Source of the DNA: Rhodococcus pseudokoreensis
GTDB lineage: Bacteria; Actinomycetota; Actinomycetes; Mycobacteriales; Mycobacteriaceae
DNA: 64,000 bases
Reading direction: 5' to 3'
Assembly (NCBI RefSeq): GCF_017068395.1
Contig: NZ_CP070619.1
Coordinates: forward strand, 4,030,001-4,094,000
The translations under genes were made by a program, and so were the position numbers. Every line of letters begins with the position of its first letter. The stretch's first letter is position 1. The notes under the pieces are model-generated. The model saw only the letters and a program-made list of their open reading frames with translations, made no database searches and was not told where the DNA came from. Shown here piece after piece: positions 43,902-55,377 of this stretch.

Positions 43902-45002
43902 ATGACCGAATTCACCGCTGCCCGCCCTCACGTCTGCGTCGACGACACCCGGTCGCGCGAACGCGGTTTCGCCCGCGGCACCCAGCTGCGCACCGACCTC
44001 CCCGCATCCGTGGAACTGTATCTGCGCCTGTTCGATGCGGTCGGCGTGAGTGAGAACCGGACCCGCGACAGCGCGCACCGTCTCGCGGATGTCCTGGGGG
44101 CGTGGGGTCCCCGGTACCTCGAGGAGATCGAGGGCATCGCTGCCGGCGCCGGGCTCGAACCCTGGCACGTGATGGCGCTGAACGGCCGCACGGAGATCCT
44201 GTCCCAGGCGACCGCAACCCGCCCCGGCGAGTGTTCCACCATCGCCTACGCACCCGCGGATCGCGCGTCGGCGCCGTTCGGGATCCAAACCTGGGACTGG
44301 CATCAGGAACTCGACCCGTACTGGCACACCCATCAGGTGCACGGAACCCGCCACGCCTACGTCGGGCTGACCGAACACGGCATCCTCGGCAAGATCGGGA
44401 TGAACAGCGCCGGCCTCGGCGTGTTCTTCAACATTCTCGGCCACCGCGACGACGCACCGGCAGGGGTGCCCATGCACATCCTGTCGGCGGCGGTCCTCAG
44501 CGAAGCCGGAACCGTCGGCGAGGCCCTCGACCTGCTGCACTCGGCACCGATCGCGACCTCGGGCGCGCTGACGCTGATCGACCCCGACACCGTCGCGTGC
44601 GCCGAGGTCAGCCCCGTCGGCGTTGCCACCCTGCACCCGACCGACGGGTACCTGACGCACACCAACCACTTTCTCGACCCGGTCAACGCCGCCCGCGAGA
44701 AAGCCGGCCTGTACGAGCCCGACTCCCAGGACCGCTACGGGCTGATCACCTCCCGACAGGAGCGGTACCCGGCACCTGCGGTCGCCGATCATCTCGTCGA
44801 GTACCTGTACTCCGACCCCGGGCAACCCCAGCTGTGCTGCGTCCCCGCCCCGGACGCGCCCTTCGGTCAGCGCTGGGCCACCCTCTCGACGGTGCTGCTC
44901 GAACCCGAGCACCGGCGTGCACGCATCCTCGGCGGGACGCCGATCGACGCCCGCCGGCGGTCGTGGACCACCCTCGACGCCGCCGCTACGCCCTTCACGT
45001 GA
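43902..45002 (+). CDS. C45 family N-acyl hydrolase/acyltransferase-like protein
   Basis: A 366-residue Ntn-hydrolase of the C45 (acyl-CoA:6-aminopenicillanic acid acyltransferase-like) group. The presumed self-cleavage site and nucleophile is Cys111 in RPGECSTIAY; NGRTEIL before it and GKIGMNSAGLGVFFN after it are family marks. In fungal AT the residue before Cys is Gly; here it is Glu. These enzymes hydrolyse amides. With the NCS1 transporter and LacI regulator it probably cleaves an imported amide or N-acyl compound. Followed by a classic terminator. Confidence 0.8.
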   Translation: MTEFTAARPHVCVDDTRSRERGFARGTQLRTDLPASVELYLRLFDAVGVSENRTRDSAHRLADVLGAWGPRYLEEIEGIAAGAGLEPWHVMALNGRTEILSQATATRPGECSTIAYAPADRASAPFGIQTWDWHQELDPYWHTHQVHGTRHAYVGLTEHGILGKIGMNSAGLGVFFNILGHRDDAPAGVPMHILSAAVLSEAGTVGEALDLLHSAPIATSGALTLIDPDTVACAEVSPVGVATLHPTDGYLTHTNHFLDPVNAAREKAGLYEPDSQDRYGLITSRQERYPAPAVADHLVEYLYSDPGQPQLCCVPAPDAPFGQRWATLSTVLLEPEHRRARILGGTPIDARRRSWTTLDAAATPFT

Positions 45003-45008
45003 CCCGGG

Positions 45009-45054
45009 CACGTGAGTGGCAAAGCGTGCCGGAACACTCTTTGCCACTCACGTG
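45009..45054 (+). terminator. Large hairpin with T-tract after the C45 gene
   Basis: Perfect 16-bp arms (CACGTGAGTGGCAAAG at 45009-45024, complement at 45039-45054), 14-base loop, followed by AAGATTTTTTT. The clearest intrinsic terminator in the window; also resembles a palindromic repeat unit. Confidence 0.85.
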
Positions 45055-45149
45055 AAGATTTTTTTCCAGGTGTGTCGATCCATGCCACTCCCCGTTCGAC
45101 CTGAGGATGAGAAGGTCCAAGAGGGCCCCGACATCCAAGGAGACGAACC

Positions 45150-45572
45150 ATGAAGTACATGCTGATCATGCGCGCCACGGACGAGACCTTTGCCGCATTC
45201 CAGGACGCCGACTTCGGCGAGATCATGGACGCGATGGGCAAGTTCAACGACGAGATGATCCGGGCGGGCGTGCTGCTTGCCGCCGAGGGCCTGGACCCCG
45301 ACCCCGAATCGGGTGTCGTGGTCGACTACTCCTCCGAGACGCCGGTGGTGACCGACGGCCCCTACGGTGAGACGAAGGAGTTGTTCGGCGGCTTCTGGAT
45401 GCTCAACGTGGCGTCGAAGGAGGAAGCCGTCGAGTGGGCGAAGCGTGCCCCGATGGCCGGTCCCGGTTCGAAGGCGGAAATCCGCCGGGTCACCACCATC
45501 GACGAGTTCCCGCAGGACAACGAATGGATCCAGAAGGAGCGGGCGTGGCGCGAAGAGACCGGCCAGCTCTGA
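45150..45572 (+). CDS. YCII-related DGPF-domain protein
   Basis: A 140-residue protein of the YCII/DGPF family: MKYMLIMRATDETFAAF at the start, VTDGPYGETKELFGGFWML carrying the DGPF-type motif (here DGPY). The family has an alpha-beta ferredoxin-like fold of unknown catalytic role, and its genes are classically paired with ECF42 sigma factors. It overlaps the sigma-factor gene by 28 bases, so the two are co-translated. AAGGAG lies near the ATG. Confidence 0.9.
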   Translation: MKYMLIMRATDETFAAFQDADFGEIMDAMGKFNDEMIRAGVLLAAEGLDPDPESGVVVDYSSETPVVTDGPYGETKELFGGFWMLNVASKEEAVEWAKRAPMAGPGSKAEIRRVTTIDEFPQDNEWIQKERAWREETGQL

Positions 45573-46873
45573 ACGGGTCGGCGGGCGGCGGCCACACCGG
45601 GCGTGAGGCCGTCGCCGCCGTCTGGCGGATCGAGTCGGCGCGGATCGTCGGTGCGCTCGCCCGGTACACCGGCGATTTCGCGCTGGCCGAGGACCTCGGC
45701 CAAGAGGCGCTGGCGGAGGCACTCGTGAGCTGGCCGCGCGACGGCATCCCCAACAACCCCGCGGGATGGTTGCTCACCGTCGGCCGCCGCCGCGCGATCG
45801 ACGCGTTCCGCCGGCGCGCCGCACTCGACGAGCGGTACGCCGTCCTCGCCCACGAACTGGGCGAGGGCGGCGCCGTCTCGGGTCCCGCGCCCGCCGATCC
45901 GGCCACCGGGACCGGCGACGTACTGTGGGATCCGGACCAGATCGACGACGACATCCTCGCGTTGATGTTCATCTCCTGCCACCCGGTGTTGTCGCGGGAG
46001 GCGAGGGTGGCGCTCACGCTGCGGGTGGTCGGCGGTCTGACGAGCGACGAGATCGCGAAGGTGTTCCTCGTCCCGACCGCGACCGTGCAGGCCCGGATCA
46101 CCCGGGCGAAGAAGACGCTCGGCGCGGCCCGGGTGCCGTTCGAGGTGCCGCCCGCCGGGGAGCGGACCGAGCGACTCGGCTCGGTACTCAGCGTCATCTA
46201 CCTGATCTTCACAGAGGGGTCGTCGGCCAGCTCCGGCGGCGACCTGATCCGCCTCGACCTGGCGGGCGAGGCGCAGCGCCTCGCCCGGGTGCTGACCCGG
46301 CTCGTCCCCAACGAACCCGAGGTACACGGCCTGCTCGCGCTGCTCGAGCTGACCGCGGCGCGGTTCCCGGCCCGCACGGGGCCGGACGGTGAGCCGGTGC
46401 TGCTCGAGCAGCAGGACCGCCGCCGCTGGGACCGTTCCGCGATCCGGCGCGGACGCGCCGCCCTCGCCCGCGCCGAACAGGTCGGCCGGGGCCTGGGCGC
46501 CTACGGCCTGCAGGCGGTGATCGCCGAATGCCACGCCGTCGCGCCGTCGGTCGACGCGACGAACTGGGAGCGGATCGTCCTCGTCTACGAGGCGCTCGGC
46601 CGACTCGCGCCGTCGCCGGTGGTCGACCTCAACCGGGCGGTGGCGGTGTCCATGGCCCGGGGACCCGCCGCGGCGCTGCCGATCGTGGACGAACTGGTGG
46701 CCGCGCAGGCGCTGTCGAACTCGCACCTGCTGCCCGGCGTTCGCGGCGAACTGCTCACCCGCCTGGGGCGCACCGACGAGGCGCGGACCGAACTCGAGCT
46801 CGCTGTGACACTGTGCGGCAACGAGCGCGAGCGGACCGTGCTCGAGCGGAAGTTATCCGACCTGGACGGGTGA
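45545..46873 (+). CDS. ECF42-type RNA polymerase sigma factor
   Basis: A 442-residue extracytoplasmic-function sigma factor with a long C-terminal extension. Region 2 includes [20 protein letters not shown] and [20 protein letters not shown]; region 4 is [23 protein letters not shown] with [16 protein letters not shown]. After it comes a domain of about 220 residues with the TPR-like/DUF6596 pattern ([31 protein letters not shown]). Such proteins have no separate anti-sigma; the extension controls activity. Starts at GTG 45545 with AAGGAG at 5 bases. The DGPF gene is its usual partner and target. Confidence 0.88.
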   Translation: MARRDRPALNGSAGGGHTGREAVAAVWRIESARIVGALARYTGDFALAEDLGQEALAEALVSWPRDGIPNNPAGWLLTVGRRRAIDAFRRRAALDERYAVLAHELGEGGAVSGPAPADPATGTGDVLWDPDQIDDDILALMFISCHPVLSREARVALTLRVVGGLTSDEIAKVFLVPTATVQARITRAKKTLGAARVPFEVPPAGERTERLGSVLSVIYLIFTEGSSASSGGDLIRLDLAGEAQRLARVLTRLVPNEPEVHGLLALLELTAARFPARTGPDGEPVLLEQQDRRRWDRSAIRRGRAALARAEQVGRGLGAYGLQAVIAECHAVAPSVDATNWERIVLVYEALGRLAPSPVVDLNRAVAVSMARGPAAALPIVDELVAAQALSNSHLLPGVRGELLTRLGRTDEARTELELAVTLCGNERERTVLERKLSDLDG

Positions 46874-47386
46874 CGCGAGCGGGGCGCGACGGTAGGCCGT
46901 CGTCTCGAAGTTCAGGTAGTCGCCGGCCGTCGAGTACAGGCCGTGCCCGCCCATGTGGATTTCCGGGTCCTGCGGGAGCACCAGATCCAGTGGGGTCAGC
47001 CGGCCGTCCTCCTCGCGTTGGTGGATCGTCGCGCGCCGGGCCGCCATCGACCCGGTCAGGGTGAACGACGTGTCGCGCATGCCGAGCGGCGCGAACACCC
47101 GCTCGGCCATCACCTCGCCGAGTCGCTTGCCGCGGATCGCCTCGACCACCTGACCGGCCCAGTCGATGTTCGTCCCGTACTGCCACTTCGTGCCCGGATC
47201 GAACAGCAACGGCGTCTTCAGCGACGCCCTGCTAGCCGTGATCACGCTGGGCTGGTCGTGTTCGACCCTCAGCCGGTTGTAGGTCTCGTCGAAGAAGTCG
47301 TATCCGAACCCGGCGGTGTGCAGCAACAGCATCCGGGTAGTGACGTCGTCGAGAACCTTGCCGAGCGCGGCATCGAGATCGGACAT
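46853..47386 (-). pseudogene. Truncated serine beta-lactamase-like hydrolase
   Basis: A 177-residue internal piece of a class C beta-lactamase/esterase-family protein. Present: [39 protein letters not shown] (with the YxN-like element), [23 protein letters not shown]. The N-terminal part with the SxxK nucleophile is replaced by about 20 unrelated residues after a short start, and the C-terminus breaks off after STAGDYLNF. Full members are about 390 residues, so over half is gone. It cannot be catalytic. The 3-prime end overlaps the convergent sigma-factor gene by 21 bases. Confidence 0.75.
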
Positions 47387-47534
47387 TCCACTCTCCTGTC
47401 GTGTCTGTGGTCACTGGCGGAAAGTGACGCTAGGAGCGGCGGGAGGGTGGGGGCGTCCCAGTGCGGCAGGGCACGTCTCGGTTCGGCACAATCCGGTGGC
47501 CGGCGTCACCGTCGCGGCGAGCGACACACGGAAA

Positions 47535-47565
47535 GGCCCCCGGCCGCCGTGGGCAACCGGGGGCC
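47535..47565 (-). terminator. Terminator of the UvrA-like gene
   Basis: GGCCCCCGG and CCGGGGGCC arms with a 13-base loop; read leftward it ends in TTTCC, 11 bp after the stop of the UvrA-like gene. Confidence 0.65.
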
Positions 47566-47575
47566 GACGCCGTGG

Positions 47576-50023
<2,448 letters not shown>

Positions 50024-50101
50024 CGTGTCTCCATCTGTTCGGGCGGAGCCGCGTTCACGGTCTCCATCGGTCGACTTGCTCGAACTCGGCGTTGCTCGAA
50101 C

Positions 50102-50517
50102 TCAGCGCAACTCTTGGATGCGAACCATGTTGCCCGCGGGGTCGCGGAATGCGCAGTCGCGGACCCCGTACGGCTGATCGGTCGGCTCCTGCACCACTTC
50201 GACGTCGCCGGCCTGCAGTTTCTCGAAGGTGCTGTCGAGGTCTTTGGTCGCCAGGTTGATGGCGGCGTAGGTGCCCTTCGCCATCATCTCGACGATGGTC
50301 CGGCGCTCCTCGTCGGTGACCCCGGGGTCGGCGGCGGGCGGGTGCAGGACGATGGACGTACCGGGCTGGCCGACGGGACCGACGGTGATCCACCGCAGCC
50401 CGTTGTATCCGACGTCGTTGCGCACCTCGAAGCCGAGGATGTCGCGATAGAAGCCCAGTGCGGCGTCCGGATCGTCCTGCGGGAGGTAGGTCTGGTGAAT
50501 GGTGATGTCCATGACCA

Positions 50518-50518
<1 letters not shown>
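50102..50518 (-). CDS. VOC family protein (glyoxalase-like)
   Basis: A 138-residue single-domain VOC protein: ITIHQTYLPQDDPDAALGFY opens the fold, LRWITVGPVGQPGTSIVLHP and DCAFRDPAGNMVRIQEL close it. Substrate unknown; such genes are frequently paired with AraC regulators that respond to the same compound. Its ATG at 50518 overlaps the AraC stop (TGATG), so the pair is coupled; ATG 50512 is also possible. Confidence 0.85.
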
Positions 50519-50967
<449 letters not shown>

Positions 50968-51429
50968 GTACGAAATCGTGCCACGCCGAGCGACAGTTGC
51001 CTACCCTCGCGGGTCGGCTCGGCAATGGTCGACGAGCGAGACGTGTTCGTGCGCCGCCGGGAGCCGGTCGCGTTCGGCGCCGCCGACGTGCCGAGCTTCC
51101 GTTGAACCGAGTTCCTCCCAATAGCTTTCCGAGCGCGCCTGCGGAGTTCGCCGAACGTTCATGCGCCGCCCTTTCGGGATTGCCGGGTCGGGTGGTCCGT
51201 GGGGACCCGGGCCGCAGCGACCGTTGCCGATCGCCGCGGACCGCCACCACCCCTCCGAATCGAGTCTTCCCCGCACCGTGCGGTCAAGACAGGGCCGTTC
51301 GGCCCTACCCACCACACGATCGGACGCGGACCGATCGACGGCTGCGGCCGAGGTCAGTAAGGTTGTATGTCATCCGGCCGTCTCACGCGGCCACGCTTCC
51401 GGAGCACCTCGATCACCGAGGAGGAGCGG
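50968..51429. other. 462-bp stretch without a secure gene
   Basis: Between the araC gene and the ECF sigma-factor gene. One small leftward frame with a ribosome site is listed separately; otherwise only promoter space. No clear repeat or RNA gene was seen. Confidence 0.4.
51001..51162 (-). CDS. Possible small protein
   Basis: A 53-residue frame (starting MNVRRTPQARSESYWEEL, ending VDHCRADPRG) with GAAAGGG six bases before its ATG. The composition is compatible with a real acidic/basic mixed small protein, but there is no family match and it may be chance. Confidence 0.3.
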   Translation of the reverse strand: MNVRRTPQARSESYWEELGSTEARHVGGAERDRLPAAHEHVSLVDHCRADPRG

Positions 51430-52070
51430 ATGACCGAGATCGACACCTCGTACGAGCAGCGCCTCGTCGACTCTCGTTGCGGGCGCGCGACGAGTCGGCT
51501 TTCGCCGAACTGGTCGACCGGCACACGCCGATGATGCTGCGGGTGGCGCGGGGTTATGTGGCCAGCGCGGAGGTCGCGGAGGACGTCGTCCAGGAGACCT
51601 GGATCGCCGTGCTGCAGGGCATCGACCGATTCGAGGGCCGCTCGACGCTCCGGACCTGGCTGTTCCGGATCCTCGTCAACATCGCCAAGAAGCGGGGTGT
51701 GCGGGACCGGCACGATTCCGACGCCGAACTGGCCGCCTTCACGGGCAGCCCCACCGTGGACCCGGACCGGTTCCTGCCGAGGACGGCCCCGGACGCGCCA
51801 CACCACTGGGCGACTCCCCCGACCAGCTGGCCGGAGTCTCCGGAGGGTTCGGTCCTCGGTGCCGAGGTCCTCGACGTCGCGAGCCGCGAACTCGAGCACC
51901 TCCCCGACCGTCAGCGGATCGTGGTCGTCCTGCGGGACGTCCTCGGCTACGACGCCGCGGAAGTGTCCGCGATGCTGTCGATCACCGCAGCGAATCAGCG
52001 GGTGCTGCTGCATCGGGGTCGCGCACACGTGCGCCAAGCCCTCGAGGACTATCTCGGAACGGGAGCGTGA
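51430..52070 (+). CDS. ECF sigma factor with apparent N-terminal frameshift
   Basis: An ECF sigma factor: region 2 includes ELVDRHTPMMLRVARGYV and TWLFRILVNIAKKRG, and region 4 ELEHLPDRQRIVVVLRDVLG with SAMLSITAANQRVLLHRGR. The natural start is ATG 51430 with GAGGAG upstream (MTEIDTSYEQRLVDS), but that frame stops at 51534. The sigma domain continues in another frame from about 51476 (LRARDESAFAELVD). Two extra bases near 51470-51476 (or one lost) would explain this. It could be a mutation, a sequencing error or programmed shifting; a TTG at 51477 is the only in-frame start. The zinc anti-sigma gene follows by 3 bp. Confidence 0.65.
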
Positions 52071-52073
52071 GAC

Positions 52074-52298
52074 ATGGACTGCCAGGACCTCGTCGAACTG
52101 GTCACGGCGTACCTCGAGGACGACATGGATCCCGACGCCCGGGCCCGATTCGAGACGCATCTCGGCGATTGTCCGGGTTGCGCCACCTATCTGGAGCAGA
52201 TCGAGCAGACGGTGCACACGCTCGGCACGCTGCCCCCGGAGGAGCTCGATCCGGCGCTGCGCGACCGCCTGCTCGACGCGTTCCGGGAGTGGCGCTAG
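52074..52298 (+). CDS. Zinc-finger anti-sigma factor (ZAS)
   Basis: A 74-residue protein: a zf-HC2 domain with the H-x3-C-x2-C motif HLGDCPGC, then helix and a hydrophobic end. Soluble ZAS proteins bind a cognate ECF sigma factor until an oxidative or other signal changes the zinc site. It starts 3 bases after the sigma-factor stop, the usual arrangement, and has no membrane segment. Confidence 0.85.
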   Translation: MDCQDLVELVTAYLEDDMDPDARARFETHLGDCPGCATYLEQIEQTVHTLGTLPPEELDPALRDRLLDAFREWR

Positions 52299-52417
52299 CA
52301 GCGGCGGAGTTCCGGCAAAAATAATGTCCGGCGGGGCGTAACGTTTCGAGCTCTCGCGGACACCGTTCGAGTAGCCGTGAACGCTGGGTTCGCGGCACTC
52401 GGACAGGAATTCAAGCC

Positions 52418-52711
52418 ATGAACGCCACACATTCGCACCAGGACGCACGACGCACCCACCGCAGCTCGCTGCGGAAGCGGATCGTCACCGTGGTGGTGGC
52501 CGCGGCTGCGCTCGGCGTCCTTCCCCTCGGCGCCGCGGGTGCGGTTACCCCGGTCGCCGACCACTCGGTGGTCGCAGTGGCCGCCCCCGACACCGGCCGC
52601 GACATCCCCGGGAGCAACGACGACCGCACCCACGACCGTCAGCGCGACCAGCGGCAGGAGCGCAGGGCCGAGGACATGCCCGCGATCATCTGGACCATCC
52701 CGCTCACCTGA
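52418..52711 (+). CDS. Small secreted protein
   Basis: A 97-residue protein with a basic N-terminus (RSSLRKR), a hydrophobic stretch IVTVVVAAAALGVLPLGAAG and a likely signal peptidase site near AGA-VT. The mature part is short and highly charged (DDRTHDRQRDQRQERRAED). No family recognised. Upstream lies a region with ATAAT sequences that could hold a promoter. It may be an ECF target, which is only a guess from position. Confidence 0.55.
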   Translation: MNATHSHQDARRTHRSSLRKRIVTVVVAAAALGVLPLGAAGAVTPVADHSVVAVAAPDTGRDIPGSNDDRTHDRQRDQRQERRAEDMPAIIWTIPLT

Positions 52712-52762
52712 CACTGCTCAACCATTGCCGCACAACCGCTTTCGCGGCAGTCGGGTGAATTG

Positions 52763-53779
52763 CTAGACCGGGTCGTCGTGCAGTTTCGACAGCCCCGTGA
52801 CGAAGCCCCGGGCATCCAACAGGCGCCCCGAGTGCACTGCCGGCCGTATGACGACGGCGCGGTCGGCGATGCGGGCGCCGGCGAGGACCTTCTCGAGTAG
52901 GGCTTCGAAACGGTTGACGTCGGCCAGGTCTCGCACCCACAGGGTCATGAGGAGGTTGTACCGGCTCGCGGTGGTCACCGCGAGCCGGACTTCCGCGAGC
53001 CGGGACAGCGTCGACCGGAGCCGGTCGATGGACGACGCCGGCACCTGCACGAAGTACCAGGCGTTGATCGGCCACCCGGTGTAACTGCGCGCGACATCTG
53101 CGCGGATCACGAGGTCGCCCGAGTGACGCATTGTGGCGATCGCGTCGGCAACTCGCTGGGTGCTGACGCCCGCCTTCGCGGCGATGTCGCCGGCGGGGGT
53201 CCGGCCGTCGCGGTACAACGCGCGGACGATGACGTCCTGAAGATCAGAAGGAACCTGCCGGGCCGCACGGGGCCGCGGCGCTTTGGCCGCGGGGACCCGC
53301 CGCGCCTCCTCGTCGGAGAGTGCGTTCAACCTCCAGACACTGCCCTCCACGAGAATCTCGGTGACCAGGTGCATCCGGGCTCGGACGATCAGCCTCTGAT
53401 CCCCCAGCCGGTCGATGACGAATGCCGACAAAGACTCCAGGTCCGGTGCCGCGATCACCGCAACGAGATCACGGCCACCGGACGTGTGATCGATGGTGCG
53501 CACGATTTCTTCGTCGGCGAGCAGAAATGCGGTCTCGGCGGCCTTTCCCTGTGTGCATTCGATCTCGACGACGGCCACGGCGGGAAAGTGACGACGCTGC
53601 CCGCTGATCCACGCGAGCCCCTCTTCGGTGATCCTGGCCCAGCGCCGCGCGAGCGCCACCGGATCGGTCGACAGAACCCTACCCAGCTCGGTCCACGACG
53701 CCCGCGGCTCGAGTTGCAGTGCGTGAATCAGCCGTAGATCGGCGTCTCTGCGCAGAGAATCCTGATTCGGTGAAGTCAT
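52763..53779 (-). CDS. Lrp/AsnC family regulator, duplicated
   Basis: A 338-residue protein with two Lrp/AsnC units in tandem: helix-turn-helix ADLRLIHALQLEPRASWTEL at about residue 14 and again DLQDVIVRALYRDGRTPAGD near 178, each followed by a RAM-like ligand domain (VEIECTQGKAAE; YFVQVPASSIDRLRS). Such double proteins act as dimers resembling Lrp octamer sectors. It is divergent from an MFS/amidase/M20 operon and is the probable regulator, with an amino acid or related amide as ligand. Confidence 0.83.
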   Translation of the reverse strand: MTSPNQDSLRRDADLRLIHALQLEPRASWTELGRVLSTDPVALARRWARITEEGLAWISGQRRHFPAVAVVEIECTQGKAAETAFLLADEEIVRTIDHTSGGRDLVAVIAAPDLESLSAFVIDRLGDQRLIVRARMHLVTEILVEGSVWRLNALSDEEARRVPAAKAPRPRAARQVPSDLQDVIVRALYRDGRTPAGDIAAKAGVSTQRVADAIATMRHSGDLVIRADVARSYTGWPINAWYFVQVPASSIDRLRSTLSRLAEVRLAVTTASRYNLLMTLWVRDLADVNRFEALLEKVLAGARIADRAVVIRPAVHSGRLLDARGFVTGLSKLHDDPV

Positions 53780-53864
53780 TCTGCATCAATTCCTGACATT
53801 TTACCTATCGGATTTCAATCCAGCTGAGGATACGGCCACCACACGGTTTCTGCTGGAGGAACAT

Positions 53865-55343
53865 ATGAGCACTGCGCCACACACCGGCACGACGCGAACC
53901 ACCGGAACGTCCGCGGCCGTCGGATTTCTGATCGTCATGGAGTTCGGCAGCGGGCTGTTGCAGGGGTGGTATCCCCCACTCCTCACGAGCATCGGACAGG
54001 AACACGGGACCTCGGCGGCAGCGCTGAACTGGGTGAATGCGATCTTCCTACTCGCATCGGTGGCCTGCGTCCCGATCATCGCCAAACTCGGTGACATGTA
54101 CGGCCACCGCAGGATGCTCGTGGCGTCCGCGGCGGCGGTGGCCGTGGGATCCTTCGTCGTCGCGTTCGCTCCGTCGTTCGCCGTGCTTCTCGTGGGTCGC
54201 GCCCTGCAGGCCCCGCTGATCGCTTTCCTGCCCTTGGAATTCGCCATCGTCCGGCACCGTGCTCCCGATCGGGCGGGGCGCAACATCGGCCACCTGATCG
54301 GGGCACTCACCGGCGGCGTGATCGTCGGCGGTTTCGTCGCCGGCTGGTTCATGACCCGAATCGACAACCTGACAGTGGTGCTGCTGGTTCCCGGAATCAT
54401 GCTGGCGCTCTGCGTTCCCGTCGCCCATTTCCTGGTGCGGGAGACGACCGTTCGTAGTGCGGGGCGCATCGACTGGACCGGGGCGGCACTGCTGTCCGCC
54501 GGTCTGCTCATGGTTTTGGGCGGGGTGTCCAACGGCAACGCCATCGGGTGGGGGAGCCCTCTGATCGTCGTCCTTGTCGCGGGCGGTGCGGCCACCCTGG
54601 CCGCGTTCGTGGTCGTCGAGAATCGAACGGTCAATCCCCTCATCGATTTTCGCGTGCTGACACAGGGTCGCCTGGTTCTCCCGATACTCATCGCCGCACT
54701 GCTCGGAGCCCAGTCTTTCGGTTCCCAGGCGCCCATCTCGCTGTTCTCGAGGGCCGACCCGAATGCGTACGGATACGGCCTGGGCGTGTCGGCCACGATC
54801 GCGGGCCTCCTCCTGTCGATCACCGCCACCGGCGCCTTCATCGCCTCGACGATCAGCGACCGGATCGCCCGCGCACTGACACCCCGCTTCGCGGTCGCGT
54901 TCGGCGCCCTCGTCAGCGCCGCCGCGTATACAGCGATGATCGTCTCCCACGACGGTGTGCTCGCCTTCTCGATCTGGTTGTTCCTGTTGGGCTTCGGCGT
55001 CGGAACGCTCGCCGGCGTCGTACCTGCGATCATCGTCGGCCGCGCTCCCGAGGACTCGGTCGGAATCGCCTCCGGCATCTACAACAGCTCCCGGACAGGT
55101 GCCGGATCGATCGCAGGCGCGATGTTCGCCCTGCTGATGTCGTCGCTGGTCACGTCGATAACCGTCGGTGAGAAGACGAGTTCGATCTCGTCGTTCACCT
55201 CGTACGCCACCGTGTGGGCAATCTGCGCCGCCCTCTGCATCGTCATCGCCGTCCTGTCCCCGTTCCTCGATTCGCGCCGCGCGCGGACCGCGTCCGAGAC
55301 CCCCGCACCGCCTGCCGGCGAGAACGCGCCGGCACCCGCCTGA
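53865..55343 (+). CDS. MFS transporter, DHA2-like 14-helix
   Basis: A 492-residue transporter with about 14 predicted helices. The loop 2-3 motif is LGDMYGHRRMLV, the EmrB-like LQAPLIAFLPLEFA follows helix 4, and an extra helix pair lies at the middle. The end is a polar Pro/Ala tail. GGAGGA is 6 bases before the ATG. It is the first gene of an operon with an amidase and an M20 hydrolase, so it probably imports or exports the amide substrate or product rather than acting as a general drug pump. Confidence 0.84.
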   Translation: MSTAPHTGTTRTTGTSAAVGFLIVMEFGSGLLQGWYPPLLTSIGQEHGTSAAALNWVNAIFLLASVACVPIIAKLGDMYGHRRMLVASAAAVAVGSFVVAFAPSFAVLLVGRALQAPLIAFLPLEFAIVRHRAPDRAGRNIGHLIGALTGGVIVGGFVAGWFMTRIDNLTVVLLVPGIMLALCVPVAHFLVRETTVRSAGRIDWTGAALLSAGLLMVLGGVSNGNAIGWGSPLIVVLVAGGAATLAAFVVVENRTVNPLIDFRVLTQGRLVLPILIAALLGAQSFGSQAPISLFSRADPNAYGYGLGVSATIAGLLLSITATGAFIASTISDRIARALTPRFAVAFGALVSAAAYTAMIVSHDGVLAFSIWLFLLGFGVGTLAGVVPAIIVGRAPEDSVGIASGIYNSSRTGAGSIAGAMFALLMSSLVTSITVGEKTSSISSFTSYATVWAICAALCIVIAVLSPFLDSRRARTASETPAPPAGENAPAPA

Positions 55344-55377
55344 TCACGTCATGTCACACGACCGAGAGGAATTACCC

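Noticed and set aside
45009..45054. The large palindrome as a phage or integron attachment site.
   Set aside because: No integrase, no direct repeat at another point in the window, and a T-tract follows it, so a terminator explains it.
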